Shown: piece by piece, positions 51,711 to 59,778 of the stretch
Position numbering within the stretch: position 1 is the stretch's first letter
How the letters are laid out: each line of letters opens with the position of its first letter
DNA from: Bacteroidales bacterium
GTDB lineage: Bacteria > Bacteroidota > Bacteroidia > Bacteroidales > JAADJA01
DNA: 64,000 nucleotides
Reading direction: 5' to 3'
NCBI GenBank assembly: GCA_020052415.1
Contig: JAGVPB010000048.1
Coordinates: 186,001 to 250,000 of the forward strand
Notes under the pieces: generated by a model
What the model was told of the DNA's origin: nothing
Seen by the model: the letters and a program-made list of their open reading frames with translations, nothing else
The model's database searches: none
Program-made: the position numbers and the translations under genes

Positions 51711-53816
51711 TTGAACAGTAAAAAAGACATAATTAAAGTTAAGGAAAAGCTGATAAACTTTTTAATCAGCCCATGGTTGCTTGCCATGCCTGTGGCTGTT
51801 ATTATCATCCTGTTTCTTCCACCTATTAAAAAATACAAAATTGACCTTATAAAAACCGGTGTACGTGATAAACCGGATAGCTTTGTGACTTACTCCGACC
51901 TGGATGGCGACGGCTATAGTGAAAAAATTATTCTTTTTAATAACCAGAGAGGCGACGCAGCGATTAAAGTAGTTAACCAATCGGAAGTGCAGATGGGTTG
52001 GTGGGATTTTAAAGGCATTATTTACAATGATACTCCTAAGTTCGGAGATTATGATCATGATGGCAAACCGGAGATTTATTTTATTTCCAATTATCTCGAT
52101 TCATTATTCCTGAACATTTTAAGTCCAGCGCAAAACCAAAGCTTTATAACAAAGCAACAATTTGTAACGCTTGCCAATGTTAAAGACCGTCTCAATGACT
52201 ATTCAGTATCTAACTGGTATTTTTGTGATCTTCAACTTGATGATAGCGATGAGGTATTATTTCACATTTTTGCAGGATATTCATTACAGCCGCGAAGATT
52301 ATATGCTTACGATCAAAAACATGACAGTTTACTTGCCGGACCCTTGATGGGATGCCAGACATATTTTATTCCAACGCAACTTGATGAAGACCAATACATT
52401 GAGTTTTTAGGACAAACCTCTAGTACCGGAAATATGCTGCAGGGCATGAATATACCTTACAATGACAGAAGTTCATGGTTTATGGCTCTTGATCATAAAT
52501 TGAAATTTATTTTCGAACCTATCGAATTTAAAGGACATAAAACCTTCCTTGAAAGTCAGACCATGTCTGTTGACAATTCTACCAATATCCTTGTGTTATT
52601 TGAACTCTTCAGTGATACACCATTGAATCCTTGTCTTTTATTATATGATTCTTTGGGTAACCTGATTAAAAAGAAAGAACTTGAGAAACCAACCAGTAAA
52701 GAATATTATACATTACTATTTCATGATTCTCCAAATCAGGATAGGCTATTATTAAAAGATGCTTCAGGATTAATCTATAAAGTGGATGATAATTTTAACC
52801 TGCAAAAAACCGGACAGTTGCCGGGTAATTTTTCCGGGCAGTTTACTTCATTTGATATAGACAACGATGGATCAGATGAATTTATCTTCATGAGTACTGA
52901 TTTTGAAAGGTTATATATAACCAGAATTGATTTTTCGCATACAGCTGAAATCAAAATTCCATTTGAGAAGGTATATTATTATTTATCAAAACAGGAAAAT
53001 GGAAAGAATGCACCCTTTCTTTATGTCAAACGTGGGGATAGGGAAATGTGGTTCAGCTATGGTTTCAACAAGCTTTGGTATGCAAAATTCCCCATCTGGA
53101 TTGGAATATACTTTACTATTTTTGGATTTATCCAGGTGATCCGCAGATTTCAGGTCATTCAGCAGAAAAAGCTTAAAGCCCGCGAGGATCAGTTGGCCGG
53201 ACTCCAGATGGAGGCAGTGAGTACCTACCTTGATCCTCATTTTACCTTCAACACTCTCAATACCATCAGTTCGCTCATCTATAAAGAGGAAAAAGGTAAA
53301 GCCCATGAGGTTCTCACCAGATTTACTTCGCTCATCAGGGCTACCCTGATGCAATCAGGGAAAGTGGCACGAACCCTGAGTGATGAACTGGAGTTCGTAA
53401 GAAATTACCTAGACATTCAACAGTTCCGGTTCGGAAATTTATTTACCTGGGAAATCAAAAACGAGGACAATATTCTTCTTTCGATACCTGTCCCTAAAAT
53501 GCTGGTGCAGCAATATACTGAAAACGCTATAAAGCACGGATTGAAGAACAAAGGCAAGGGAGGCAGGCTCGACATCATCCTGCAGCATCAGGATAATGAA
53601 ACAAGAATTATTATTCGCGATAATGGCGTAGGGCGTGAAAAAGCAAAGGAATTCGGCGAAGCAGGAACAGGCAGGGGGCTTTTGACTATGCAGAATATCT
53701 TTGACCTTTTCGAAAAGACCAATAAAATCAAGATATCCCAAACCATCAACGACCTGACTGATGATTCGGGGAATCCGTCAGGAACAGAGGTGATCCTGAC
53801 AATCCGGAAATTGTAA
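51711..53816 (+). CDS. LytS/YehU-type sensor histidine kinase with FG-GAP-like repeats
   Basis: 701 residues from a TTG at 51711; the next in-frame ATG (51786) would cut into the first membrane helix (about 17-35), so TTG is kept. The extracytoplasmic part (about 36-450) contains Asp-Leu-Asp-Gly-Asp-Gly, Asp-Tyr-Asp-His-Asp-Gly and Asp-Ile-Asp-Asn-Asp-Gly, calcium-loop motifs of FG-GAP/VCBS beta-propellers. A second helix (about 459-477) leads to the His_kinase domain with H510 in Asp-Pro-His-Phe-Thr-Phe-Asn-Thr-Leu and a HATPase with Asp-Asn-Gly-Val-Gly. It should phosphorylate the LytTR regulator downstream. Ligand unknown. Confidence 0.88.
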   Translation: MNSKKDIIKVKEKLINFLISPWLLAMPVAVIIILFLPPIKKYKIDLIKTGVRDKPDSFVTYSDLDGDGYSEKIILFNNQRGDAAIKVVNQSEVQMGWWDFKGIIYNDTPKFGDYDHDGKPEIYFISNYLDSLFLNILSPAQNQSFITKQQFVTLANVKDRLNDYSVSNWYFCDLQLDDSDEVLFHIFAGYSLQPRRLYAYDQKHDSLLAGPLMGCQTYFIPTQLDEDQYIEFLGQTSSTGNMLQGMNIPYNDRSSWFMALDHKLKFIFEPIEFKGHKTFLESQTMSVDNSTNILVLFELFSDTPLNPCLLLYDSLGNLIKKKELEKPTSKEYYTLLFHDSPNQDRLLLKDASGLIYKVDDNFNLQKTGQLPGNFSGQFTSFDIDNDGSDEFIFMSTDFERLYITRIDFSHTAEIKIPFEKVYYYLSKQENGKNAPFLYVKRGDREMWFSYGFNKLWYAKFPIWIGIYFTIFGFIQVIRRFQVIQQKKLKAREDQLAGLQMEAVSTYLDPHFTFNTLNTISSLIYKEEKGKAHEVLTRFTSLIRATLMQSGKVARTLSDELEFVRNYLDIQQFRFGNLFTWEIKNEDNILLSIPVPKMLVQQYTENAIKHGLKNKGKGGRLDIILQHQDNETRIIIRDNGVGREKAKEFGEAGTGRGLLTMQNIFDLFEKTNKIKISQTINDLTDDSGNPSGTEVILTIRKL

Positions 53817-53982
53817 ACTGTGCCTGATAACTTTAATTTAATCCCAATAATCATAGTACCACGTCATTGCGAGAAACTTTAAATGGGCATTGTGTGTAAG
53901 GGTTTCGAAGCAATCTGTTTTTATATCATTCATCTCCAATTCAATTTTTTTCTCTACTTTTATTCCACCATATTATAACATT

Positions 53983-54720
53983 ATGAAGCCTTTTACTGCA
54001 ATCATCGTTGATGATGAGCAGGAAGCCAGGGATATTCTGGCTAACCTGCTTAAAGACTATGTACCCGACATTCGTGTCGTAGCTCAGGCTGCCTCTGCCG
54101 ACGAAGCCATAGACTTTATCCTTCAGGAAGATCCTGATATAGTTTTTCTCGATATTGACATGCCGGGTAAAAATGGGTTCGAGGTAGCACACAGCATCAG
54201 CGCCCAACAACTTCAAACGACAATTGTTTTTGTTACGGCTTACAACCAGTTTGCCATTGATGCAATTAAATGCTCTGCTTTTGATTATCTCTTAAAGCCG
54301 GTGAGCCTCGGCGATCTGAAAACATGTATTACAAGATACAGGGCATCAAACAAGGTACAAAACCTACAACAGTCCGTCAACCAACTGATGAACTGCCTTA
54401 ACCGCGAAAAATTAAGTTTTCACAGCCGCACCGGAACCATTTTCATTGATCCTCAAACCATTGTTTATTGCGAAGCTGAAGGCAATTATACCGATCTGTT
54501 TCTTGAGGAAGGTAAAAGGCAAACTGTTTCGCAGAGCCTGGGCAGTGTTGAAACAATGCTTGATGGTAATGGTTTTTCAAGAATCAGCCGTTCGGTCATC
54601 ATCAACCGGCGGTTCCTGAACCAGATCAGCCGTAAAGAAAAAAAGTGTAAACTGATTGCAGCAGAAAAAGAATATTCTCTCGAAATAAAAAGTTCATATA
54701 TGCGCAAGTGGATGAAATGA
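53983..54720 (+). CDS. LytTR-family response regulator
   Basis: 245 residues from the ATG at 53983; the longer frame to 53890 has a non-receiver leader and is less likely. Receiver domain 1-120 with D10/D11 and phosphoacceptor D57 (Val-Phe-Leu-Asp-Ile-Asp-Met-Pro-Gly), conserved Lys near 107 (Leu-Leu-Lys-Pro-Val), then a LytTR DNA-binding domain with Cys-Glu-Ala-Glu-Gly-Asn-Tyr-Thr and Arg-Ser-Val-Ile-Ile-Asn. A cytosolic transcription factor paired with the kinase upstream; the 166-base gap between them has no visible terminator. The C-terminus abuts the CTTTGCG repeat island. Confidence 0.94.
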   Translation: MKPFTAIIVDDEQEARDILANLLKDYVPDIRVVAQAASADEAIDFILQEDPDIVFLDIDMPGKNGFEVAHSISAQQLQTTIVFVTAYNQFAIDAIKCSAFDYLLKPVSLGDLKTCITRYRASNKVQNLQQSVNQLMNCLNREKLSFHSRTGTIFIDPQTIVYCEAEGNYTDLFLEEGKRQTVSQSLGSVETMLDGNGFSRISRSVIINRRFLNQISRKEKKCKLIAAEKEYSLEIKSSYMRKWMK

Positions 54721-54790
54721 GTGTGAAAGAAATATCACGCCAAGACGCTAAGACGCTAAGATGTATTTCCATTTATCCATCCTTTGCGGC

Positions 54791-55018
54791 TTTGCGTGCA
54801 ACCTCTTTGCGCCTTTGCGCCTTTGCGCCTTTGCGTGCAACCCCTTTGCGCCTCTGCGCCTTTGCGTGCATTTCCTTTGCGCCTTTGCGTGCAACCCCTT
54901 TGCGCCTCTGCGCCTTTGCGTGCAATCCCTTCGCGCCTTTGCGCTTTTGCGTGCATTTCCTTTGCGCCTTTGCGTGCAACCCCTTTGCGCCTCTGCGCCT
55001 TTGCGTGCAATCCCCTAA
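54791..55018 (+). repeat. TTTGCGTGCA repeat array upstream of the GxxExxY gene
   Basis: The decamer TTTGCGTGCA occurs at 54791, 54830, 54861, 54884, 54915, 54946, 54969 and 55000; spacings are 39, 31, 23, 31, 31, 23 and 31, all one less than a multiple of eight, reflecting an 8-base sub-unit CTTTGCGC. The rest of the 54721-55086 gap is short A+T-rich flank. Several frames on both strands are open, which is a by-product of the repeat. Confidence 0.92.
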
Positions 55019-55086
55019 AGACTTTGAGAGAAAATTTATAATTATTACGGCTCGATTTTGACATTATAATTTAAAAACTATACACC

Positions 55087-55464
55087 ATGACAGAAAACGA
55101 ACTAGCAAAAATTATCGTTGACAAATGTTTCCTTATCCACAAAACCCTTGGTCCCGGTTTGTTTGAATCGGTTTATGAGGAAATTCTTGCTTATGAATTG
55201 GACAAAGCAGGTTTATCTTTTACCAGGCAGGAGGCAATACCGGTTATTTGGGATAACATGAAATTGGATATCGGGTTTAGATCAGATATTATTGTTGAAA
55301 ACAAAGTGATCATCGAAATAAAATCTATCGAAATTCTGGCTCCGGTTAATTACAAGCAATTATTGACCTACCTCAGACTGACAGGATTAAAGCTCGGATT
55401 GCTTATAAATTTCAATGAAGAACTGATAAAAGATGGGATTCATAGGATTGTAAATAATCTTTAA
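55087..55464 (+). CDS. GxxExxY protein (PD-(D/E)xK-like)
   Basis: 125 residues. The name-giving motif Gly-Leu-Phe-Glu-Ser-Val-Tyr lies at about 24-30, and Phe-Arg-Ser-Asp-Ile-Ile-Val ... Ile-Ile-Glu-Ile-Lys-Ser gives a plausible Asp...Glu-x-Lys nuclease core at about 60-80. The family (PF13366-like) has no established function, though its fold suggests DNA cleavage. The gene is bracketed by same-orientation copies of the TTTGCGTGCA repeat (54791-55018 and 55534-55574), a layout that suggests the repeats are its own substrate or vehicle. That link is inference. Confidence 0.9.
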   Translation: MTENELAKIIVDKCFLIHKTLGPGLFESVYEEILAYELDKAGLSFTRQEAIPVIWDNMKLDIGFRSDIIVENKVIIEIKSIEILAPVNYKQLLTYLRLTGLKLGLLINFNEELIKDGIHRIVNNL

Positions 55465-55516
55465 TAATCTCTCGCCTGGTTGCCAGGACGTAAAGATTTA
55501 TTTCTATTTATACTTC

Positions 55517-55578
55517 CTTCGCGCCTTTGCGCCTTTGCGTGCAACCCCTTTGCGACTTTGCGCCTTTGCGTGCATTTT
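55517..55578 (+). repeat. TTTGCGTGCA repeats downstream of the GxxExxY gene
   Basis: Decamer copies at 55534 and 55565, 31 bases apart as in the upstream array and in the same orientation. The remaining bases to 55705 show no coding sequence. Confidence 0.85.
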
Positions 55579-55705
55579 ATTATTCATCCTCAATTTCCCT
55601 GCACTTCATCCATAAAAACCCCACGTTCATACAATAACTCGCCCCTTTTGTAACAAAAGCATTTTTAGCTTCTAAATTTGGCTGATAATAATATTACCGG
55701 CTATC

Positions 55706-56357
55706 ATGGCATTAAACGCAAAAATAATATTCTCAACCACCGGATTTCACGGTAGCGACCTGACAAAACATAATGCCAAAGCCGGATTTTTTCGGCCCGA
55801 ATTGAGCGTTCATTTCCTTGTTTCTATAGCAGGAACATTGGAAGTGAATGCTTGCGGCCGGATTGCCCGGAAGATATTATTTTAATTTGAATAGCAAAGA
55901 CAAGCGCATGAATCATTCTGAAGATATCCAGTACAAAACACCCGCACTACAGCTCTACCCAAGCGCTTCATATTCATCCGGGAAGTATCCCGGCAATTCC
56001 AGTAAGAACATCAGGTCATTCGAATTGATTGTGCCTTCTGCACAGCGGCAAAAAGTGGCATCCGAAAGAGAGGCAATTCTTTTCCTTGGTTCTGTGACGC
56101 CTGACTCCAAAGTGACAATTACCGAAGAGGGATTTACAGTTTCATCAATATTTATACTTAAAAATATCGGAGAAACGCCTCTTCGCTTTTATACATCATT
56201 TGACCCAACCGGCCCCGTGCCGGATAATACACCCGTACTGCAGCCCGGCGACGAAGACGAATACACTGCCCTCGAACTCGGAGCTAAAGGCAATAAGTTT
56301 TTGATGGTGTACAACCCGGATAAAGAGAATGTGGGGGATTATGTGGTGGAAGTCTGA
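55706..56357 (+). pseudogene. Frameshifted gene of unknown function
   Basis: An ATG at 55706 opens a frame (Met-Ala-Leu-Asn-Ala-Lys-Ile-Ile-Phe-Ser) that stops at 55885; a second frame, open from 55848 to 56357, appears to continue it. Joining them near 55850-55855 by dropping one base (the T at 55853 would do) gives about 216 residues. The C-terminal part has a beta-sandwich look (Val-Thr-Ile-Thr-Glu-Glu-Gly-Phe-Thr-Val-Ser and Pro-Gly-Asp-Glu-Asp-Glu-Tyr). Family not recognised. The break could be a real mutation or a base-calling error. An alternative is a shorter intact gene starting at 55848 or 55908. Confidence 0.5.
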
Positions 56358-56396
56358 GAAATAAATTTTGTGATCGCAGTTTTCAATTAAATTATT

Positions 56397-57230
56397 ATGA
56401 AGAATATTCTGATTTTTTTAGCAATATTGACACTACCTTCAGTAATTATTGCTCAGAATAATTGGCAAGATGTAGTTTACCTAAAGAACGGCAGTATTAT
56501 AAGAGGAATGATTGTTGAACAAATTCCAAATGTATCTTTGAAAATACAAACTACTGATAGAAGTATATTTGTCTTCAATTTTAATGAAATTGCTAAGATA
56601 ACAAAAGAAGAAAATCTTTTAAACAGTACAAATCAAATGAGTAGAGAGATTCAAAAAAAACAAAATATTCATAAAGGTTTGTATTTAGGTTTTCATGTGA
56701 TTCCAGGAGCAAGTTCAGTTTATATTCAAGATCCAATATTTAAAGCAGGTTTTAACTCAGGAGTTGATTTTGATGTCTATTTCAATGATCATATTGGTAT
56801 TGAAGCTGGTGTTTCATTTCAATATTTAAATATATATTATTATTACGATTACGGATATGATCCTAACCATTTATTAGTAAAGATTAAAGGTCATTCGATA
56901 AATGGATATATTACTTCGGTCGGATTCCCTATTAAAGTCATTTTCAGAATAGGTAATAAACATGGCTTTTTCTTTGAACCAGGTCTTAATTTTTATCATC
57001 CCCTTTCCAACAAAGCTGAAGATCCCTATAATAGCTACAGTGGAACACAAATGAAATTAGTTATCTCAGAAGAGATTAATTTGGGAATGATGATTAAAGC
57101 GTCAAAACACACATATTTAAAATTTGGTTTATTTGAACATTATTCATTGACAAAATATTTTGCAGACGAAAATAGCAAGGGATTTTTGTTTGGGTTAAAT
57201 ATAGGGTTTTTATACAAATTAAATCAATAA
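56397..57230 (+). CDS. Outer-membrane beta-barrel protein
   Basis: 277 residues with a signal peptide (1-19, ending Ile-Ile-Ala-Gln). A short strand-rich region (Val-Tyr-Leu-Lys-Asn-Gly-Ser-Ile-Ile-Arg-Gly) typical of small beta domains that precede porin-like barrels in Bacteroidota is followed by a linker rich in Asn/Gln/Lys (about 75-93) and about eight amphipathic strands rich in Tyr and Phe. No specific family is named with confidence. Codon use is more A+T-rich than in purB nearby, in keeping with the accessory nature of this region. Confidence 0.8.
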   Translation: MKNILIFLAILTLPSVIIAQNNWQDVVYLKNGSIIRGMIVEQIPNVSLKIQTTDRSIFVFNFNEIAKITKEENLLNSTNQMSREIQKKQNIHKGLYLGFHVIPGASSVYIQDPIFKAGFNSGVDFDVYFNDHIGIEAGVSFQYLNIYYYYDYGYDPNHLLVKIKGHSINGYITSVGFPIKVIFRIGNKHGFFFEPGLNFYHPLSNKAEDPYNSYSGTQMKLVISEEINLGMMIKASKHTYLKFGLFEHYSLTKYFADENSKGFLFGLNIGFLYKLNQ

Positions 57231-57347
57231 AATTTGAATACTATAATCACCACCACCCGCAAGTGTTCCGAAGGATCACTCGTGGGAATAAACCGTCTGC
57301 CGCAGTTAGCTTTAGAAGTGGCGGGCAGGTAAGCAAAGCTTGTAACT

Positions 57348-57698
57348 TTGTCCATTAGCCAAACCGCCATCTTCATCGCCTCCGCCGGTTTGTGCCAGCC
57401 CTGCCGTGAACTTAAGAAAATATTATCCGCAAGGAACATAGAATTTACTGAGTTCAAATTGCCGGTTCCGCTAAAAGATACTTTCCTGGTCAAGCTTTCT
57501 AAATATGTTAAATATATGCCCACGATATTCATAGACTTAAACGGCAGCCGCATCTTTGAGTCGAAGGATCCTTATATCCAGGGCAGCATAACGGGCGAAG
57601 GTTTGATAGATATTTACCGGGGCACGCATAAAACCATAACCCGTGAGGATTACGAGTTATTTACCTCAACCGGCAAGGGAATATCGAAAAGGAAATGA
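57348..57698 (+). CDS. Thioredoxin-fold (glutaredoxin-like) protein
   Basis: 116 residues. The redox motif Cys-Gln-Pro-Cys (C16, C19) follows a beta strand (Ala-Ile-Phe-Ile-Ala-Ser), and Met-Pro-Thr-Ile-Phe supplies the cis-proline loop, so a complete thioredoxin fold is present. The only start in frame after the TAA at 57330 is a TTG at 57348, which is weak; a few N-terminal residues may have been lost. The stop overlaps the next small gene (ATGA at 57695-57698). Upstream at 57247-57280 lies a wobble-paired hairpin. Partners unknown. Confidence 0.75.
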   Translation: MSISQTAIFIASAGLCQPCRELKKILSARNIEFTEFKLPVPLKDTFLVKLSKYVKYMPTIFIDLNGSRIFESKDPYIQGSITGEGLIDIYRGTHKTITREDYELFTSTGKGISKRK

Positions 57699-57820
57699 AC
57701 AGGATTGATTATTCCATCCTTCGGGAATTCTCGTCAACAGACAGCCTTGATACCGATGTACCGCGGGAAGTCATGGAGCATGTAAATGATTATCTCATTG
57801 AGTTGAACGATATGCTTTAG
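57695..57820 (+). CDS. 41-residue protein coupled to the thioredoxin-fold gene
   Basis: ATG at 57695 overlaps the previous stop; 41 codons end in TAG at 57818-57820. The peptide starts Met-Asn-Arg-Ile-Asp-Tyr-Ser-Ile-Leu-Arg and has an amphipathic acidic second half (Glu-Val-Met-Glu-His-Val-Asn-Asp-Tyr-Leu). No Cys. The ATGA overlap and length-neutral codon use support a real gene, but no homologue is known to me. It might be a binding partner of the thioredoxin-fold protein. Confidence 0.5.
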   Translation: MNRIDYSILREFSSTDSLDTDVPREVMEHVNDYLIELNDML

Positions 57821-57825
57821 TTAAT

Positions 57826-57857
57826 CTTTGCGCCTTAGCGCCTTTGCGTGAAAAAGT
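57826..57857 (+). repeat. Short CTTTGCG repeat copy
   Basis: CTTTGCGCCTTAGCGCCTTTGCGTG followed by AAAAAG, a degenerate member of the family at 54791-55009, located right before a transposase remnant. Confidence 0.6.
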
Positions 57858-57872
57858 CTGTCGCCAGGATGG

Positions 57873-58028
57873 CAAAACACTATTGATTCCCTGCTTGCAG
57901 ACAGGAATTTCGCAGGCATACATTGGATGGATTATCTCAACACCAGCTGTATAAGATACCATATTCGTATCCGTGAGAATTTCAGAGTTCCTATTCCAAA
58001 GAACGGTCATATCGTAAAAGCAGCATGA
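57873..58028 (+). pseudogene. IS4-type transposase remnant
   Basis: About 51 codons open in frame ending in TGA at 58026-58028. The translation contains Leu-Leu-Ala-Asp-Arg-Asn-Phe-Ala-Gly, a variant of the Ala-Asp-Arg-Glu-Phe motif of IS4-family DDE transposases, followed by Tyr-His-Ile-Arg-Ile-Arg-Glu-Asn. No start codon, flanks or inverted repeats remain. The stretch 58029-58386 after it has no supported gene; an open frame at 58201-58410 looks spurious. Confidence 0.6.
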
Positions 58029-58386
58029 TTGTTCAATCACTTACAAATCAACCAACAAAGTTTTAATAGCAGCATTGTAAAGACAAAAGGATAACCTTGT
58101 TACCTGTCGGGTTCAAAACCTTTGTAAAATGGATTTAAAAATTTAAGATATAGAAGTAATAAATATTTGATAGAAAGTCCGTGTTAATTTCAGTGTAAAG
58201 ATGGAAGTTACCAGTCATTTATCTCATCAATACTTTTATTTCGTGCAGTTGTTGAATGGTCTGAATGGTAATGAAAAACGACAGAGTACCGCCAGTTTAA
58301 AAATTCGTTATTGCAATTCTTCGGTCGAAAGAATCCATTTTCGGATGCAAATTTCAGATAAAAAAATTTTGATATTAATAATTTTC

Positions 58387-58394
58387 TATTTTTG
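58387..58394 (+). promoter_or_regulatory. -7 box for purB
   Basis: TATTTTTG matches TAnnTTTG; a TTTG at 58368-58371 lies 15 bases upstream, a short spacer. Transcription would begin about 13 bases before the ATG at 58415. Confidence 0.45.
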
Positions 58395-58414
58395 GTTGTT
58401 TAAATCCTGAAATT

Positions 58415-59770
58415 ATGGAAATCACAACAGTTAATGCAATATCCCCTATAGACGGAAGATACAGGAAATACGTCGAAGGATTGTCGTATTATTTTTCGGA
58501 AGCGGCTTTAATCAACTACAGGGTATTTATCGAAATTGAATACTTCATTGCCCTTGTTAATCTTGAATTACCTGAAATGAAAGGTTTTGACAAAAGCAAG
58601 ATCGAGAGCCTCAGAGCCATCTGCAGGGATTTCACTTTCCGTGATGCCGAAGATGTCAAAAACATTGAAAAAACTACGAACCACGACGTAAAAGCGGTCG
58701 AGTATTATCTTAAAAAGGAATTCGACAAGCTTGGACTTGGCAAGTACAAGGAATTCCTTCATTTCGGGTTGACCTCCCAGGATATTAATAATACAGCTTT
58801 TCCGTATTCACTCAAGCTGGCATGCAACGACAGCCTTTTCCCGCAGATGGATAAAGTTGTGAATAAACTTACGTTGATGTCGAAAGAGTGGAAAAATATA
58901 ACTATGCTTGCCCGGACGCACGGACAACCTGCCTCGCCTACAAAACTTGGAAAAGAAATTTATGTTTTTGTTGACCGGCTGAAACACCAGATAAAACTGC
59001 TTAAATCGCTGCCTTTCACAGGAAAATTTGGCGGGGCGACCGGCAATTTTAATGCCCATTATACCGCTTACCCTGACATCAACTGGCATGAATTTGCAAA
59101 TAATTTTCTCAAGGACATAGGACTGGTTCGTCAAAAGGTCACAACACAAATTGAGCATTACGATTACCTCGCGGCATTTTTTGATAATATCAAAAGGATC
59201 AACACTATTTTAATTGATCTGAACCGGGATCTCTGGGCTTATGTTTCGATGGAATATTTTAAGCAGAAGATCAAAGAGGGTGAAATCGGATCTTCAGCGA
59301 TGCCGCACAAAGTGAACCCCATTGATTTTGAAAATTCCGAAGGTAACCTCGGATTAGCCAACGCCTTGTTTGAGCATTTATCAGCAAAGCTTCCGGTGTC
59401 GAGATTGCAAAGGGATCTCACGGATTCTACTGTTTCAAGAAATATCGGACTTCCGCTTGCCCATTCATTGCTGGCTTATAAAATGCTGATGAGAGGCTTG
59501 CTCAAATTGCTTCTGAACAAGGAAAAAATTGATCTTGACCTTGAAAATAACTGGGTTGTTGTGTCCGAAGCTTTGCAGACTATCCTTCGTCGTGAGGGTT
59601 ATCCGAAACCTTACGAAAAACTTAAGGATTTTACCCGTTCCAACGCTAAAATAGATGAGAAGGCAATTAAAAAATTCATTGATTCCCTAAAGGTTTCAGA
59701 AGCCGTAAAAGCCGAATTGCGTCGCATTACGCCATTCAATTACACCGGAAACACTACATTTAACGGATAA
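58415..59770 (+). CDS. purB: Adenylosuccinate lyase
   Basis: 451 residues. The fumarase/aspartase signature Gly-Ser-Ser-Ala-Met-Pro-His-Lys-Val-Asn-Pro (about 290-300) carries the catalytic flexible-loop Ser. Other family motifs: Thr-Arg-Ala-like Ala-Arg-Thr-His-Gly-Gln-Pro-Ala and Thr-Asn-His-Asp-Val-Lys-Ala-Val-Glu-Tyr. The enzyme cleaves SAICAR and adenylosuccinate, releasing fumarate, in purine synthesis in the cytosol. Full length for the family. It precedes the ABC exporter by eight bases, so the two are probably co-transcribed. Confidence 0.97.
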   Translation: MEITTVNAISPIDGRYRKYVEGLSYYFSEAALINYRVFIEIEYFIALVNLELPEMKGFDKSKIESLRAICRDFTFRDAEDVKNIEKTTNHDVKAVEYYLKKEFDKLGLGKYKEFLHFGLTSQDINNTAFPYSLKLACNDSLFPQMDKVVNKLTLMSKEWKNITMLARTHGQPASPTKLGKEIYVFVDRLKHQIKLLKSLPFTGKFGGATGNFNAHYTAYPDINWHEFANNFLKDIGLVRQKVTTQIEHYDYLAAFFDNIKRINTILIDLNRDLWAYVSMEYFKQKIKEGEIGSSAMPHKVNPIDFENSEGNLGLANALFEHLSAKLPVSRLQRDLTDSTVSRNIGLPLAHSLLAYKMLMRGLLKLLLNKEKIDLDLENNWVVVSEALQTILRREGYPKPYEKLKDFTRSNAKIDEKAIKKFIDSLKVSEAVKAELRRITPFNYTGNTTFNG

Positions 59771-59778
59771 TTTGACGG

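Noticed and set aside
54708-55061. Several overlapping open frames on both strands encoding Leu-Arg-Leu-Cys-Ala-Phe or Lys-Ala-Gln-Arg-Arg repeats
   Set aside because: They are a by-product of the CTTTGCGC repeat array, which lacks stop codons in most frames; no conserved start or non-repeat sequence.
58090-58125. tRNA-like T-loop (GGGTTCAAAACC)
   Set aside because: The flanking bases do not form a T stem and no acceptor or anticodon arms can be drawn.
58201-58410. 69-codon plus-strand ORF before purB
   Set aside because: Low-complexity C-terminus of Ile/Phe, runs into the purB promoter region, and no recognisable family.
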